From DASTCZ01 sp963704455 (GTDB lineage: Bacteria > Acidobacteriota > Terriglobia > Acidiferrales > UBA7541): DNA of 64,000 nucleotides. How positions within the stretch are numbered: the stretch's first letter is position 1; each line of letters starts with the position of its first letter. The notes beneath the pieces are model-generated. The model saw nothing but the letters and a program-made list of their open reading frames with translations, ran no database searches and was not told the origin of the DNA. Location of the stretch: positions 1,550,001 through 1,614,000 of the forward strand of contig OY969905.1 in the NCBI GenBank assembly GCA_963704455.1, given 5' to 3'. The position numbers and the translations under genes were made by a program. Of this stretch, positions 34,811 through 44,800 are shown piece after piece.

Positions 34811-35304
34811 GGCACGATACCCCCGGGAAAGTTTTCCCGTGAATTGTTGGGCAAGATGAATGCCATTGAGGCACGGAATTGATAAGTTGAATGAATTGAA
34901 AGAGTTAGCTAGATCAGTGCACCTGGGTGAGTGAGGTACTAGTCCTGTAAATTTTTCGCGTGACGCGGCGGTGCGGTACTTGAGGAATAAATGATGCAAC
35001 GAAATTCGCGACTCAATTCAGAAAATTGCGGGATCGTTTGGAACTGGCTCTTCGAGCTTGTTTCGGTATGCATCTGAAAGGGTTTTGGTCTTCGGCCTTC
35101 CCGATGGGGTGCCACTCTGTCCCTTTTTCCGGCGGTATGGCTTGCCTACGTCCGGGCTGGGGCCACGAAAGCCTGTCTCTTATTTGTTCTCAGGCACATT
35201 CGACGCACTCCTCTGGGTGAGCTTTTCTATTAACTTCGGATCATTTGGATGCCTTGCATATTCCGCAGGCCGTCTGATATTCAACCGGGCTGATCCCAAG
35301 GCTC
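34811..35304. other. 494-bp intergenic stretch
   Basis: Contains the upstream region of the SYLF gene and the downstream region of the MFS gene. Short frames exist on both strands but none has a plausible start, ribosome site or recognisable family. Confidence 0.55.
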
Positions 35305-36648
35305 CTAAACCCCGCCCCCATCTTGCAGCACGGCGTCCACTTCGGGGGGCACGGGCCGCGCAAGACCTAAATTCACATAAATCGGGCGGGTTACCTTTCG
35401 CACCGCCTTGAGTCGCGTGAAAAACCAAATGGCCCCCGCCAGGCAGCACGCTCCGCTCAACATCACCGTATGTGCCGCGCCGATCGCATTGGCGAGAGTG
35501 CCTGCCACCAAACTTCCAAATGGCGCCATGCCGACGAGAGCAACCGTGGAGTAACTCATCACACGCCCGCGCTTATCCGCTTCCACAATGGTCTGAATGA
35601 TGGTGTTGCTGGCCGCCATTTGTTGCATCATCCCGAATCCGCATATCGCCAGCACAACAAGGGAAAGCCAAAAATTTCGCGAGAGGCCAAAGAGAATCAG
35701 CCCCGCGCCAAACAGGCCGGAGGAGATCGGAATCATCTTCGTCAATCCACGCACGGTGCGGCGCACGGCAAGCGAATAAGCCGAGACAAGCGCGCCCACG
35801 CCCACGGCCCCCATCAAGAACCCGAAAGTGTGCGGCCCGCCGTTCAGTACTTTCAAGGCAAACACGGGCATCAAAACCGTGAAAGGCCAGCCCATCAGGC
35901 TGACTACCGCGAACAACAAGAGAATGGTCCGAATCGGCGTTGAGCCCGCAACGTACCTCCAGCCTTCTTTGAGTTGCTGAAACATGGAAGTCGCTGCACG
36001 TGGGACGAGCGACGGCTTGAGCACCATCATCAGCAGGGAGGCAATCACGGCAAGATAAGTGACGCCGTCAATCAGAAAACAATAGCCGGTGCCGAATAGC
36101 GCGATGACTACTCCTGCGAGCGAGGGCCCAAGAAGGCGCGCCATATTGACCATCGAAGAATTCAGCGCGATGGCATTGCCGAGATCCCGCTTGTCCTCGA
36201 CCATTTGCACCAAAAAAGCGTGCCGAGCGGGCATATCAAATGCGTTGATCAATCCTTGGAATGCGCTCAGCGAGATGATTTCTTGAATGGAGATGTGGCT
36301 GCTTAAGGTCAGAACCGCTAGCGCCAGAGACTGAATCATCGCAAGAATTTGAGTGACAATCAGCACGCGCCGGCGGTCCAGCCGGTCAATCCACACGCCT
36401 GCAAAAGGCGCCACAAGCAACGTGGGGATCTGGCCTGCAAAGGCGACGACGCCGAGCAGCAACGGCGAGTTCGTGAGCTTGTATACCAGCCAAAGCGTGG
36501 CGACGCGCGTCATCCACGTACCAACCAGCGAAATGCTTTGCCCAGTAAAAAATAGTCGGTAATTGCGATGACGCAACGCGCGCCAAACTCTGGCGCCGCC
36601 CGATTCTTTTTCTGCATTATGGATTGGTGCGCCGGCGGATTTGCTCAA
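35305..36648 (-). CDS. MFS transporter (enterobactin-exporter/MFS_3 type)
   Basis: 447-residue major facilitator superfamily exporter with about 12 transmembrane helices. The N-terminal entry RHRNYRLFFTGQSISLVGTWMTRVA is typical of the MFS_3 branch. The loop 2-3 signature is GVWIDRLDRRRVLIVTQ and the helix-5 region reads NAIALNSSMVNMARLLGPSLAGV. The start is TTG at 36648; no ATG occurs before the first helix. Substrate cannot be told; relatives export siderophores, drugs or act in tetracycline-like efflux. The neighbours (a dehydrogenase and a SYLF protein) give no clue. Confidence 0.9.
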   Translation of the reverse strand: MSKSAGAPIHNAEKESGGARVWRALRHRNYRLFFTGQSISLVGTWMTRVATLWLVYKLTNSPLLLGVVAFAGQIPTLLVAPFAGVWIDRLDRRRVLIVTQILAMIQSLALAVLTLSSHISIQEIISLSAFQGLINAFDMPARHAFLVQMVEDKRDLGNAIALNSSMVNMARLLGPSLAGVVIALFGTGYCFLIDGVTYLAVIASLLMMVLKPSLVPRAATSMFQQLKEGWRYVAGSTPIRTILLLFAVVSLMGWPFTVLMPVFALKVLNGGPHTFGFLMGAVGVGALVSAYSLAVRRTVRGLTKMIPISSGLFGAGLILFGLSRNFWLSLVVLAICGFGMMQQMAASNTIIQTIVEADKRGRVMSYSTVALVGMAPFGSLVAGTLANAIGAAHTVMLSGACCLAGAIWFFTRLKAVRKVTRPIYVNLGLARPVPPEVDAVLQDGGGV

Positions 36649-36851
36649 CTACTGTTTCTCCCACTTCCCTTACGATACTAAACACTACTCTTAATTTTAG
36701 GACGAATTTCCAATTTCGGCTTTCTGGTCGCCCTCGATTATAGATGCAGATTGCGGCCCATGAAGTTGTTATTCCTAATCTGGTGAATCGTGGTTTGGAG
36801 GCAATTGCCGGGGGAAATGATCGCAAGCGCAGCCCAGTTCTGTAACGCAGT

Positions 36852-37910
36852 TCAGTAACCCTTATCCTTGTCCACAACATTTAAGAGCGGCTCGCCCGCT
36901 GCAAAATGACGGATATTCTCCCTCAACAATTCAAGCACGCGGGCTATAGCGACGTCTGACGCGCCCGCGATATGCGGCGTGATGACAACATTTTCGAATT
37001 TCCAAATTGGGTGATTACTGGGCAGCGGCTCCGGTTCCGCCACGTCCAACCCCGCTCCCGCCAGGTGATGGCTGGTCATTACTTCCACTAAAGCGTCCAT
37101 CGAATAGACAGCGCCGCGCGAGACAGCGATGAAGTAGGCCCCCTGCTTCATTTCCCGGAACTGTGTTGCACCCATCATCCCTTTCGTCGCTGGCGTCTCC
37201 GGCACTGTGATAAAAACTACATCGGCCAGCGGCAGCACGGTATCCATCTGCGCCGGCTTCACCATCTGTTTGACAGCAGGAGAAGGCGCGGCGTCCTTCG
37301 GATCCACGCCGATGATCGTCATGCCAAACGCGCTCGCCCGCTCTGCGATCTGCGTTCCAACGCCGCCGACGCCGATAATCACGGCCGTTTTCCCGCGCAA
37401 TTCGGTTAGCTGATCGAAGCCGCGCGGCCTTTCCCATCTGCGCGCGGGGATGGTTTGATACAAGCCTCGAGTAAGCGACAGCAGCAAAGCCATCGCATGA
37501 TCCGCGACCTCGGGACCCAGAACGACTTTGAGGTTGGTAAGGGTTATATCCGTGCCCTTGAGCACAGGGGCGACGCCCTCGACGCCCGCGTTCAATATAT
37601 GGATCCACTTCAATCGCTTGGCAGCGTGAAGCATGTCGAGCGTAAGTTGTGGAGTGATCAGCGCATCGGCATCTGCGAGTTCAGCGCCAAGTTGGCTTAG
37701 CGACGGTGCGACGATTTGAACATTCGGTGGCGCTGACCTTCTCAAATCGGCGATTGCCGAATCGCCCAGTCCGAGGATGACAATCTTTTTCGTTTCTGTC
37801 TGCTGAGATTGGTCTGGCTGCGCCGTCTGCCCACTTTGCCCGAAAGCGGCTGCGATAAGCAGGACCAAGAGTATCGAACGGGCTATAAACTGGATTTTTG
37901 TTTTTTCCAT
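36852..37910 (-). CDS. D-2-hydroxyacid dehydrogenase with an export signal
   Basis: 352-residue NAD(P)-dependent 2-hydroxyacid dehydrogenase. The Rossmann loop is IIGVGGVGTQIAERA near 173-187. The catalytic set is Arg in VSRGAVYSMD, Glu in AEPEPLPSNHP and His in TPHIAGASD. Oddly, the first ~30 residues are a signal peptide (IQFIARSILLVLLIAAAFGQSGQTA) followed by a Gln-rich linker, so the enzyme would act outside the cytoplasm, where NAD is scarce. The 203-bp gap to the MFS gene (36649-36851) has no gene. The substrate is unknown. Confidence 0.88.
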   Translation of the reverse strand: MEKTKIQFIARSILLVLLIAAAFGQSGQTAQPDQSQQTETKKIVILGLGDSAIADLRRSAPPNVQIVAPSLSQLGAELADADALITPQLTLDMLHAAKRLKWIHILNAGVEGVAPVLKGTDITLTNLKVVLGPEVADHAMALLLSLTRGLYQTIPARRWERPRGFDQLTELRGKTAVIIGVGGVGTQIAERASAFGMTIIGVDPKDAAPSPAVKQMVKPAQMDTVLPLADVVFITVPETPATKGMMGATQFREMKQGAYFIAVSRGAVYSMDALVEVMTSHHLAGAGLDVAEPEPLPSNHPIWKFENVVITPHIAGASDVAIARVLELLRENIRHFAAGEPLLNVVDKDKGY

Positions 37911-38312
37911 CTGGCCAGCACGAATTATACATCCAACCCCTCAGAGGGAGGCCTTCTCTCTGATTGCTCACATCCTGGAGAATCTCCGGCGGCTGGTTTT
38001 GCCAACCCGCATTGGCGACGGGGCGTCGATGAACGCGCGGCGGGGATTCGTAAAGACTTATTCGATGACGGTGTCGTCTCCTTCTCTCAAGCTGCCTTGG
38101 TAGCGGTTGAACGACCAAGGCTCGGAAGAACGAAGCGGAGCAAGGAGGACTAATTAGGATGCGGTCTTCACACGCGCTACTAGCCGCTACCCACGGCCCA
38201 CAATGGGACCGGTGAGCTTATGGAGCGGCGGCTGGACCATGAGGGCCGCGAAGCTCTCACCAGCGGGTCCGTGCGACCATTCACTTGGAGACCGCGCTAC
38301 TTGCTCTGCAAA
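37911..38312. other. 402-bp stretch without a recognised gene
   Basis: It holds the upstream region of the dehydrogenase and GC-rich hairpin-prone sequence. No start-supported frame or RNA found. Confidence 0.5.
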
Positions 38313-38567
38313 CTAGGCGACTTGCGCCTGCGCATGTGTCTGCACATGTGCCGGCGCCTTGCGGCTGCAGCATGAGCAAGGGGGTAGCTTAGTTAGCCAA
38401 TGCGCACCCAGATCGTTACGGGACATTGGGCTCTTGGTTGACCATTTCTCGCCACATTCCGGGCATTTGGAAAAAATAAACCGGCGGTGGCCATTCGATT
38501 TTCCGTCAATTCGGAGGTCGAGGACGAAGCGGCACTTGGGGTTGCTGCATTCCAAGTAATGATTCAT
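38313..38567 (-). CDS. Small zinc-ribbon protein (84 aa)
   Basis: Starts MNHYLECSNPKCRFVLDLRIDG behind a GGAGG ribosome site. Cys7/Cys12 (ECSNPKC) and Cys35/Cys38 (CPECGEKW) make one four-cysteine zinc ribbon. A second cysteine cluster near the C-terminus (PPCSCCSRK) precedes a His/Gln/Ala tail (HVQTHAQAQVA). Similar short zinc proteins are common in Acidobacteriota; the role is unknown. Confidence 0.6.
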   Translation of the reverse strand: MNHYLECSNPKCRFVLDLRIDGKSNGHRRFIFSKCPECGEKWSTKSPMSRNDLGAHWLTKLPPCSCCSRKAPAHVQTHAQAQVA

Positions 38568-38684
38568 TGGGGGGCCCTCCTTTAAGGGGGGCTATGGGTA
38601 CCGCCGTGAGGCAAGCCAGTCAATACAGTAAAAATACCTACATATGCGGAAGAGGTAACTATCCCGCGGGAAGGTAATGTTTGG

Positions 38685-39482
38685 TCAAGGTTTAATGAGG
38701 TTATTTCGGATCGCGTAGCGCACCAATTCGGCCACGGAATGGAGGTGTAGCTTAAACATGAGCCTGGCCCGGTAAGTCTCTACGGTCCGGATACTTAGGT
38801 TCAGTACAGCGGCAACTTCCTTATTGGAATTGCCTTCGGCCAGGAGCTGTATTACCTGCAGTTCCCTGTGGCTCGGACATTCGGCGGGGCGTTTGCCCTG
38901 CACGCGCGATTCAGATTTGACGGTTAGACCCTGATGGATCTTTGGTGGTGCGGAGAGTTCAATCGATTCCATGCCTAAAGGCATGTTCTCCCCAAAGGCA
39001 GCCTTCTTCTGCCTGCTGTTCAGATCTCGAAACCGGTCATGCAGCTTTTTTTTGTTTGTGATTTCGCAAAAAATGATACCTATCATTCGGAGGTCCCCAG
39101 TATTGTTTCTAAAGGGGCAAAAATTCACGACGAATTGGGTTTTCTCCGAATGGCCCGGCAAACTAACAGTGAACCCTATGTCCTGCAGAGACTTTCCGGT
39201 GGTCCACACGTTTCGAAATGCGGGCTCCAGTTGCGATGCATAGACACCCAGTGTTTGACGGATTGTTTTTCCGACATATTCCTTGGCGGGGTTGCCGTAC
39301 ATTGACGCCAGAGCTTTGCTCATGAGGACGCAACGGCAATCGTGGTTGAATATTGCGATCCCTATGGAGGAAGTGTCGAGACCAGCAGGAATAGGCACTC
39401 CTAGAGCCTTGACAATCGCGTTCTTTTCAGTCTTCGCCCACCATTCGATATTCTGACGCTCTATCTGGCGGGAACTTGCCAT
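38685..39482 (-). CDS. PAS-LuxR (GerE) transcriptional regulator
   Basis: 265 residues from the ATG at 39482 (AGGAG 8 bp upstream); an earlier in-frame start at 39506 is less likely. The N-terminal PAS fold covers about 35-150 (IGIAIFNHDCRCVLMSKALASMYG, then VVNFCPFRNNTGDLRMIGIIFCEITNKKKL). The LuxR-type HTH at about 200-260 reads CPSHRELQVIQLLAEGNSNKEVAAVLNLSIRTVETYRARL. It lacks a receiver domain, so it probably senses a small ligand or redox state directly. A regulator for the immune operon 1 kb away is possible but unproven. Confidence 0.88.
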   Translation of the reverse strand: MASSRQIERQNIEWWAKTEKNAIVKALGVPIPAGLDTSSIGIAIFNHDCRCVLMSKALASMYGNPAKEYVGKTIRQTLGVYASQLEPAFRNVWTTGKSLQDIGFTVSLPGHSEKTQFVVNFCPFRNNTGDLRMIGIIFCEITNKKKLHDRFRDLNSRQKKAAFGENMPLGMESIELSAPPKIHQGLTVKSESRVQGKRPAECPSHRELQVIQLLAEGNSNKEVAAVLNLSIRTVETYRARLMFKLHLHSVAELVRYAIRNNLIKP

Positions 39483-39612
39483 TTCAAATCTCCTAAGACT
39501 ACGCATTCTTATATGTTATTCATATCTCTCATGTCAATAACACAGAAATATTCACTTACGGGGGGACCTTGAGGCAGAATCACCAATGGTGGATTCTCGA
39601 CTCTGACCGATC

Positions 39613-40066
39613 TTATTGCACAAGCCAGTTGTATTTCTTCAGAATATCGCGCAGTCGGTCGTGTGGAAGCGCGATAACTCGATGATTCTTGATGCCTGTC
39701 ATTGTGTCCGCTGCCACCATTGAGTTGATTAAGGCCTCTTCCGTTGCCGTTCTCCGAAAACCAGCCAGCGAAAACGGAATTGTTCATGGACTCCAGGCCC
39801 CACGGGAATACCGCAGTGACGCCTGTCCGGACGGGCCCTTCCCTACTTGTAACTTCCCCTCCCCGGAGATAAGAGTCATATGGCCAACCGTGACGCCGGG
39901 AATGTCGGTAATTGCATTGAATGCGCCGGGAGTGCCATCAAATGGAACGCCAAGGTCGCGGGCGCGCTGTTTTGCTACAGCTTTTTCTTGGGGCGGGGAT
40001 GGCTTACCCAAAACACAAAACGGTAGTGAGAAGTACCGCGAAGAGGAAATTAATGCGACGCATCAT
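39613..40066 (-). pseudogene. P1-family (DmpA/S58) aminopeptidase pseudogene with frameshifts and internal deletion
   Basis: The start is convincing: GGAGG, ATGATG at 40066 and a signal peptide MMRRINFLFAVLLTTVLCFG. The frame then stops and continues one base out with RARDLGVPFDGTPGAFNAITDIPGVTVGH and LISGEGKLQVGKGP. A second shift leads into PVRTGVTAVFPWGLESMN and NSVFAGWFSENGNG. The sequence then jumps directly to the family's C-terminal block (EEALINSMVAADTMTG, then HRVIALPHDRLRDILKKY). The central ~200 residues, including the self-cleavage Ser, are missing. It is clearly dead. Confidence 0.8.
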
Positions 40067-40442
40067 GTGAATCCTCCATTGTTGAGTCAACCTCAAACCG
40101 GGCCTCAAATTCGAAATGGGTCTCCGTTTTGTTCATGAATTAGGCGAGGAATATACACGCGGCCGCTTCACTATGAAATCGGCGCGGTCTCTCATCCATT
40201 GAATTTTTATTCCGTCGCGGAACTACTTTACTCGCCGCAACATCCATTTCAGCCTCCGATTGCGGTATAACTGGTCGCCATGTCGGGGAAAAAAACAGAC
40301 CATCCGGCCAAGGCAAGAGTTGCAGTCCGCGGGATCGCTGAAATACGTTGCGTGAGAAGTCCTGCCATCTTTCGAATAAGGCAATCCAGCAATCCACCAT
40401 CGTCCAGTGACAACCTAACTTTCCTTTGATAAAGTCTGGCCG
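40067..40442. other. 376-bp region upstream of the five-gene immune operon
   Basis: No gene. It must contain the operon promoter, but I cannot identify convincing -35/-10 hexamers. The segment TTTCCTTTGATAAAGTC lies just before the first ATG. Confidence 0.45.
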
Positions 40443-41831
40443 ATGACTCCCACTGATACAAATATTTGGGAAGATGTTCTGTGGGACGACCTCCTTCCGG
40501 CCATTGAAGAGGGACAGGTTGTGCCTATCGTGGGGCGCGACTTGTTGATGGTTGATACCGCTGACGGCCCTCAGCCGTTTCACCATCTGTTGGCGGAACG
40601 GCTGGCAGCAGAGTTGAAAATCCCCGCCGACCGCCTCCCGCCCGATTTCGAAACCAATGATGTCGTGTGCGCCTACAAAGAATTTCATGGCGACCCGCTG
40701 GCGGTCAGGCCTCAGTTGGTGTTGCGAATCATCAAAGATTTGCAAGTCCAATCCCCCGAAGCGCTTCGTCTTTTGGCGGAGATTCCAAACTTCCGTTTGT
40801 TCATCAGCACGACTTTTGACACGCTACTTGAAGACGCTATAACAGCGGCCCGCGGCCGCAAACCCGCTGTGGTCGCTTATCCTCCGGCATCAAACCTGAT
40901 CGATTTTGACGATGCGCTTCTTAATGAATCCGGCAGTTTGGTATTTCAGATTCTGGGGAGGGTGTCCGTCTCGTCCACTTTCGCGGTGACCGAAGGGCAG
41001 ATGCTCGAGCAGATGCACGATTTCATGGCGGGTGAATCGCGACCCAAGAAACTAATCGCCAAGCTGCAGCAGAGCCATTTACTTATTCTTGGTGTCGGAT
41101 TCCCCGATTGGCTGAGCCGTTTCTTGTTGCGTCTTTCCCGCGCCAGGCCTTTATGGGATTCGCGCATGATCACGGAAGTGATCGCGGATGGCAAGTTCAT
41201 GCCGCCGAAGTTTGCCGAGTTCCTGCAGCGGTTCAGCCCCCAGCAAACTCACGTTTACACGGACGGATCGCCGGTGGATTTTGTCCGCGAACTCCACCGC
41301 CGGTGGTTCGAGAGACATCCCAAGACAGCTCCGGCAGCAAGCCCGGCCCGTACTGCGACAGAGAAGCCCGCCAACATGTCTTCCGGCTCGATATTCATCA
41401 GTTATGCTCACGAAGACGAAAAAGCGGCGTTTCAACTTGCCGACGACCTTACGGCTGCGGGCCTGGAAGTTTGGATCGACCGGCGGCTCAATCCCGGCGA
41501 TGATTTCCAAAACATCATCACTCAATACATCCGCGATTGCTGCGCTTTCGTGCCGTTGCTTTCTTCGAATACCCAGGACGATTCTCCGCGTTGGTTCCGC
41601 AAGGAATGGGCGCAAGCAATTCAGATTGCCAGTTCGTATTTCGGGACGGATAGTAACTTTCTTTTCCCGGTAGTGATTGACGCCACGCCAAGCAACGACC
41701 TTGTCGAATTCCGACGCAATCTCTTCGGACGCACGGCAGTGCGAGCTCTGAGCGGCAGCGTGCCTCCCGAGCTAATCGGGCAACTGGACGCTGCGCAAAA
41801 AGCCTACCGCAAGCGAAACACCCGACAATGA
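40443..41831 (+). CDS. Pseudo-SIR2 domain fused to TIR domain
   Basis: 462 residues. Residues ~15-295 form a SIR2-like Rossmann domain of the STAND-associated kind: the NAD loop is degenerate (VVPIVGRDLLMV at 26-37), the TTN-D motif reads FISTTFDTLLED (~119-130), and the position of the catalytic KLHG is QILG, replacing the histidine by leucine. Residues ~317-460 form a TIR domain (SIFISYAHEDEKAAFQLADDL) that keeps the likely catalytic Glu (~388) in WFRKEW. So SIR2 looks like a sensor/pseudoenzyme and TIR the active NAD-processing part. It overlaps the STAND gene by ATGA; first gene of the operon. Confidence 0.82.
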   Translation: MTPTDTNIWEDVLWDDLLPAIEEGQVVPIVGRDLLMVDTADGPQPFHHLLAERLAAELKIPADRLPPDFETNDVVCAYKEFHGDPLAVRPQLVLRIIKDLQVQSPEALRLLAEIPNFRLFISTTFDTLLEDAITAARGRKPAVVAYPPASNLIDFDDALLNESGSLVFQILGRVSVSSTFAVTEGQMLEQMHDFMAGESRPKKLIAKLQQSHLLILGVGFPDWLSRFLLRLSRARPLWDSRMITEVIADGKFMPPKFAEFLQRFSPQQTHVYTDGSPVDFVRELHRRWFERHPKTAPAASPARTATEKPANMSSGSIFISYAHEDEKAAFQLADDLTAAGLEVWIDRRLNPGDDFQNIITQYIRDCCAFVPLLSSNTQDDSPRWFRKEWAQAIQIASSYFGTDSNFLFPVVIDATPSNDLVEFRRNLFGRTAVRALSGSVPPELIGQLDAAQKAYRKRNTRQ

Positions 41832-44800
41832 ATCCCGCCACTCCGAATCTTGCAGACCTTTCGCCGCAGAATCCCTGGCCCGGCCTGCGCGCATTTACCG
41901 AAAACGACCAAGAGTTCTTCTTTGGCCGTGAGCGAGAGACCGCGGATTTGCTAGATCTCGTCCAACGCAGCCCGGTGGTGGTCCTCTACGGGCAATCAGG
42001 GCTGGGCAAGACCTCATTGCTTCAAGCGGGCCTTTTCCCTGGACTGAAACGCCTCGATTTCCTCCCGATCCACTGGCGTTTTGACCACAGTGACTCCGCT
42101 CCCCCACTCGCAGACCAGATCAAGATTGCCTTTTCGTCGGAATTGGAGCGTGCGAACATTAAGGGGCCTCTTCCATCTCCGGGAGACACCCTGTGGGAAT
42201 ACTTCCACAGGAATGACGTTGATTTCTGGGGCCCGCGCAACCGCCTGATTACGCCCGTTATTGTGTTAGACCAATTTGAGGAGGTCTTTACACTGGGCCA
42301 AAGAACGGAGGAGACCAGCAGACGCGTTGCCGATTTCTCCGCGGAACTTGAAGCCCTCCTCGAGCATCGCCCACCTGAGGCCGTGCGGGAACGCCTCGAG
42401 GCGCATCCTGATGAGGCCCAGCAATATAACTTACGCAGGCAAGCAGTGAAGTTTGTGATCGCCCTGCGCGAAGACTTCCTCGCGGACCTCGACCCCTGGC
42501 GCGTTCGGATGCCTTCGTTATTGCCAAACCGTTTCCGCCTGGAACCCATGACCGGCGCGCAAGCGCTTGACGTGGTTCAACGTGCAGGGAGCGCTCTAAC
42601 CGAGCCAGCGATTGCCCGCGAAATTGTCGATTTTGTCTCCACATCGCGGCGGAGACAAGCTGCGCGCGCGATGGAACAGCGCGACGTCGAGCCGGCCATC
42701 TTGAGTGTGGTCTGCGACGAATTGAACCGCAGGCGTGCAAAGCTTGGCCAGTCAAAAATCACAGCGGACCTTCTTTCGGGCGAACGTGAAGGCATCATCC
42801 GGAGTTTCTATGAACGCGCATTCGATGGTGTTGATCCGCGCGTCCGCAATTGGGTGGAAGATGAACTTCTCACAGCCTCCGGCTATCGTGACCGCGCCGC
42901 GCTGGAAGACGCCCTTCGGCAAGGGCTGCCGGAAGCTGATTTCGATCAGCTCGTGAACCACCGGATCCTCCATCGAGAGGAGCGCTCGGGCGTGGTCTGG
43001 CTGGAACTCACTCACGACCTATTGACAGACCCGGCGTCCGAGAGCCGATCGTTGCGTGAGCAGCGCCGTCAAGCGGAAGCGGCGAAGAAGCAGGCCGAAG
43101 ACGCCAAAAAACAGAAAGAAAAGTATGAACATGACTTGAGGAAGTCGAGATTGGTCACCGCAATATTTGGCGTATTGTTGATTGGGACTGCCGCGCTACT
43201 TTATTTTGCTGTCGTGGCGAATCGCCGTGCCAACCAAAAGGAGGCGGAGAGGGAGCGCAGTTACCAGGCAGCGGGGGAAATGGCAGAACGGCTCAGTTTT
43301 GGAATTGGCGGAGGTTGGGTTCCCGCGGCGACCGTCTTTCAAATAATCCGCGACACCGAAAAATCGTATGTTGATCTCTCAAGCCAGGACACTTCCTCGC
43401 GTGATCAAAAAGTGCGTCTGGTGCAACGCCACGCACGGTTCCTTGCGAAGGCTGCTGACGCGCTCTACCAAATGGGCCATTTCGAAGAAGGAATCAAAGA
43501 CGCTCAGTCCGCGCTCACACTTCTCAAGACACTCACTCCTCCGGAGTCTTCCAATCCACTGGTACAACTCACTCTCGCAGAGTCAGAGTACCAAGAAGGA
43601 TTTGGCTTGTTGGCGACTGGGCAAATTGGCCGCTCCAAACAAGATTTTGATAGTGCAGGAAGCTTGACTGCCTCTCCTTCGAATCCTGAAGTGAAATTGG
43701 ACATGATCCGTGTTTCCGTATTATCGAAAATCGGACTCGGCCAGGCAGAATCGCAAGGCCTTGCGTATGACCAGGCCATCCTTCATTTCAAGGATGCGAT
43801 GGACTCCGTCGATAAAAACGGAGGAGAGACCGACGATTCCCTTTCATGGAAAGTGAAGGCGCTCATCGGTACCGCATCGAGCCAGTGGGACGACAATCAG
43901 GCATTGAGTTGGTATGGAAAAGCTTCTGACATCCTTCGTCCAATTGCGGCGCGGGACAGTGGCAACCCCCAGTGGAAAAGAATGTCCGCAGAACTTGCGT
44001 ACGACCAGGGATTCTCTGCGATGCGGCTTGGACAATACGACACGGCAAAGAATTATTTTGAACAGGCACAAACCGCTTCGGATGACCTTTACAATCGGGA
44101 TGCGGATAATCTGTTGTGGCGATTGATCCGCGTAAGAAGCTGGCGCGGATTGGGATTGATCCACTATTACCTGGGCGAATGGGATTTGGCGCAAAGCCTT
44201 CTGAATCAAGCTGAACAGTCAGCCAAGGAATTGACCGAAGCGCAGCCGTCCTGGACGGGAGCCGGCGTATTGCGGGGCGTTTTGTTCATGGCGCTCGGGG
44301 ATGTCCAAGAATTCAGATACATCCAATCCACCGGGTCATTCAAGGACATACATGATCTGGACGCGGCCTACCTGATGTTTTCGGAGTCGCGCGACCTGTT
44401 GCGGAAGAGTGAGGCGTCTGCACCCGGGAATCTAGATTTCGTGCGGGACGTGGAACTGGCCCTGGCCAGGCAAGGATATATTTGTTCTTTGCAGGCGGGC
44501 GCAATCACCGGGACAAATAGCAGCGACAAGAATGAGCAAAAGAAAGCGCAGGATAAAGTCGATCAGAAAGAAAAGGAAGCGATTGATTTCTATTCGCAAG
44601 CCTTTAAGGAATTGGAGCTTGTAGAAAGCATCTCGAAAGATAGTCCGGAAATTATCGGTGATAAGGCTTCCCTTCACAGGCAGACCGGCGACGCACTTCG
44701 AATTCTGAAGCGGGCACCGGAAGCCAAGTCCTCTTACATTAAAGCAGTTGCGATGCTGGCGGCTCTCGTGAAAAAAGCCCCGTCACCCCGCAACTACGGC

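Noticed and set aside
33752..34882. Long plus-strand frame of 376 codons
   Set aside because: Antisense to the SYLF gene, whose signal peptide and domain motifs are clear; composition is Arg/Ala-rich, as expected for a shadow.
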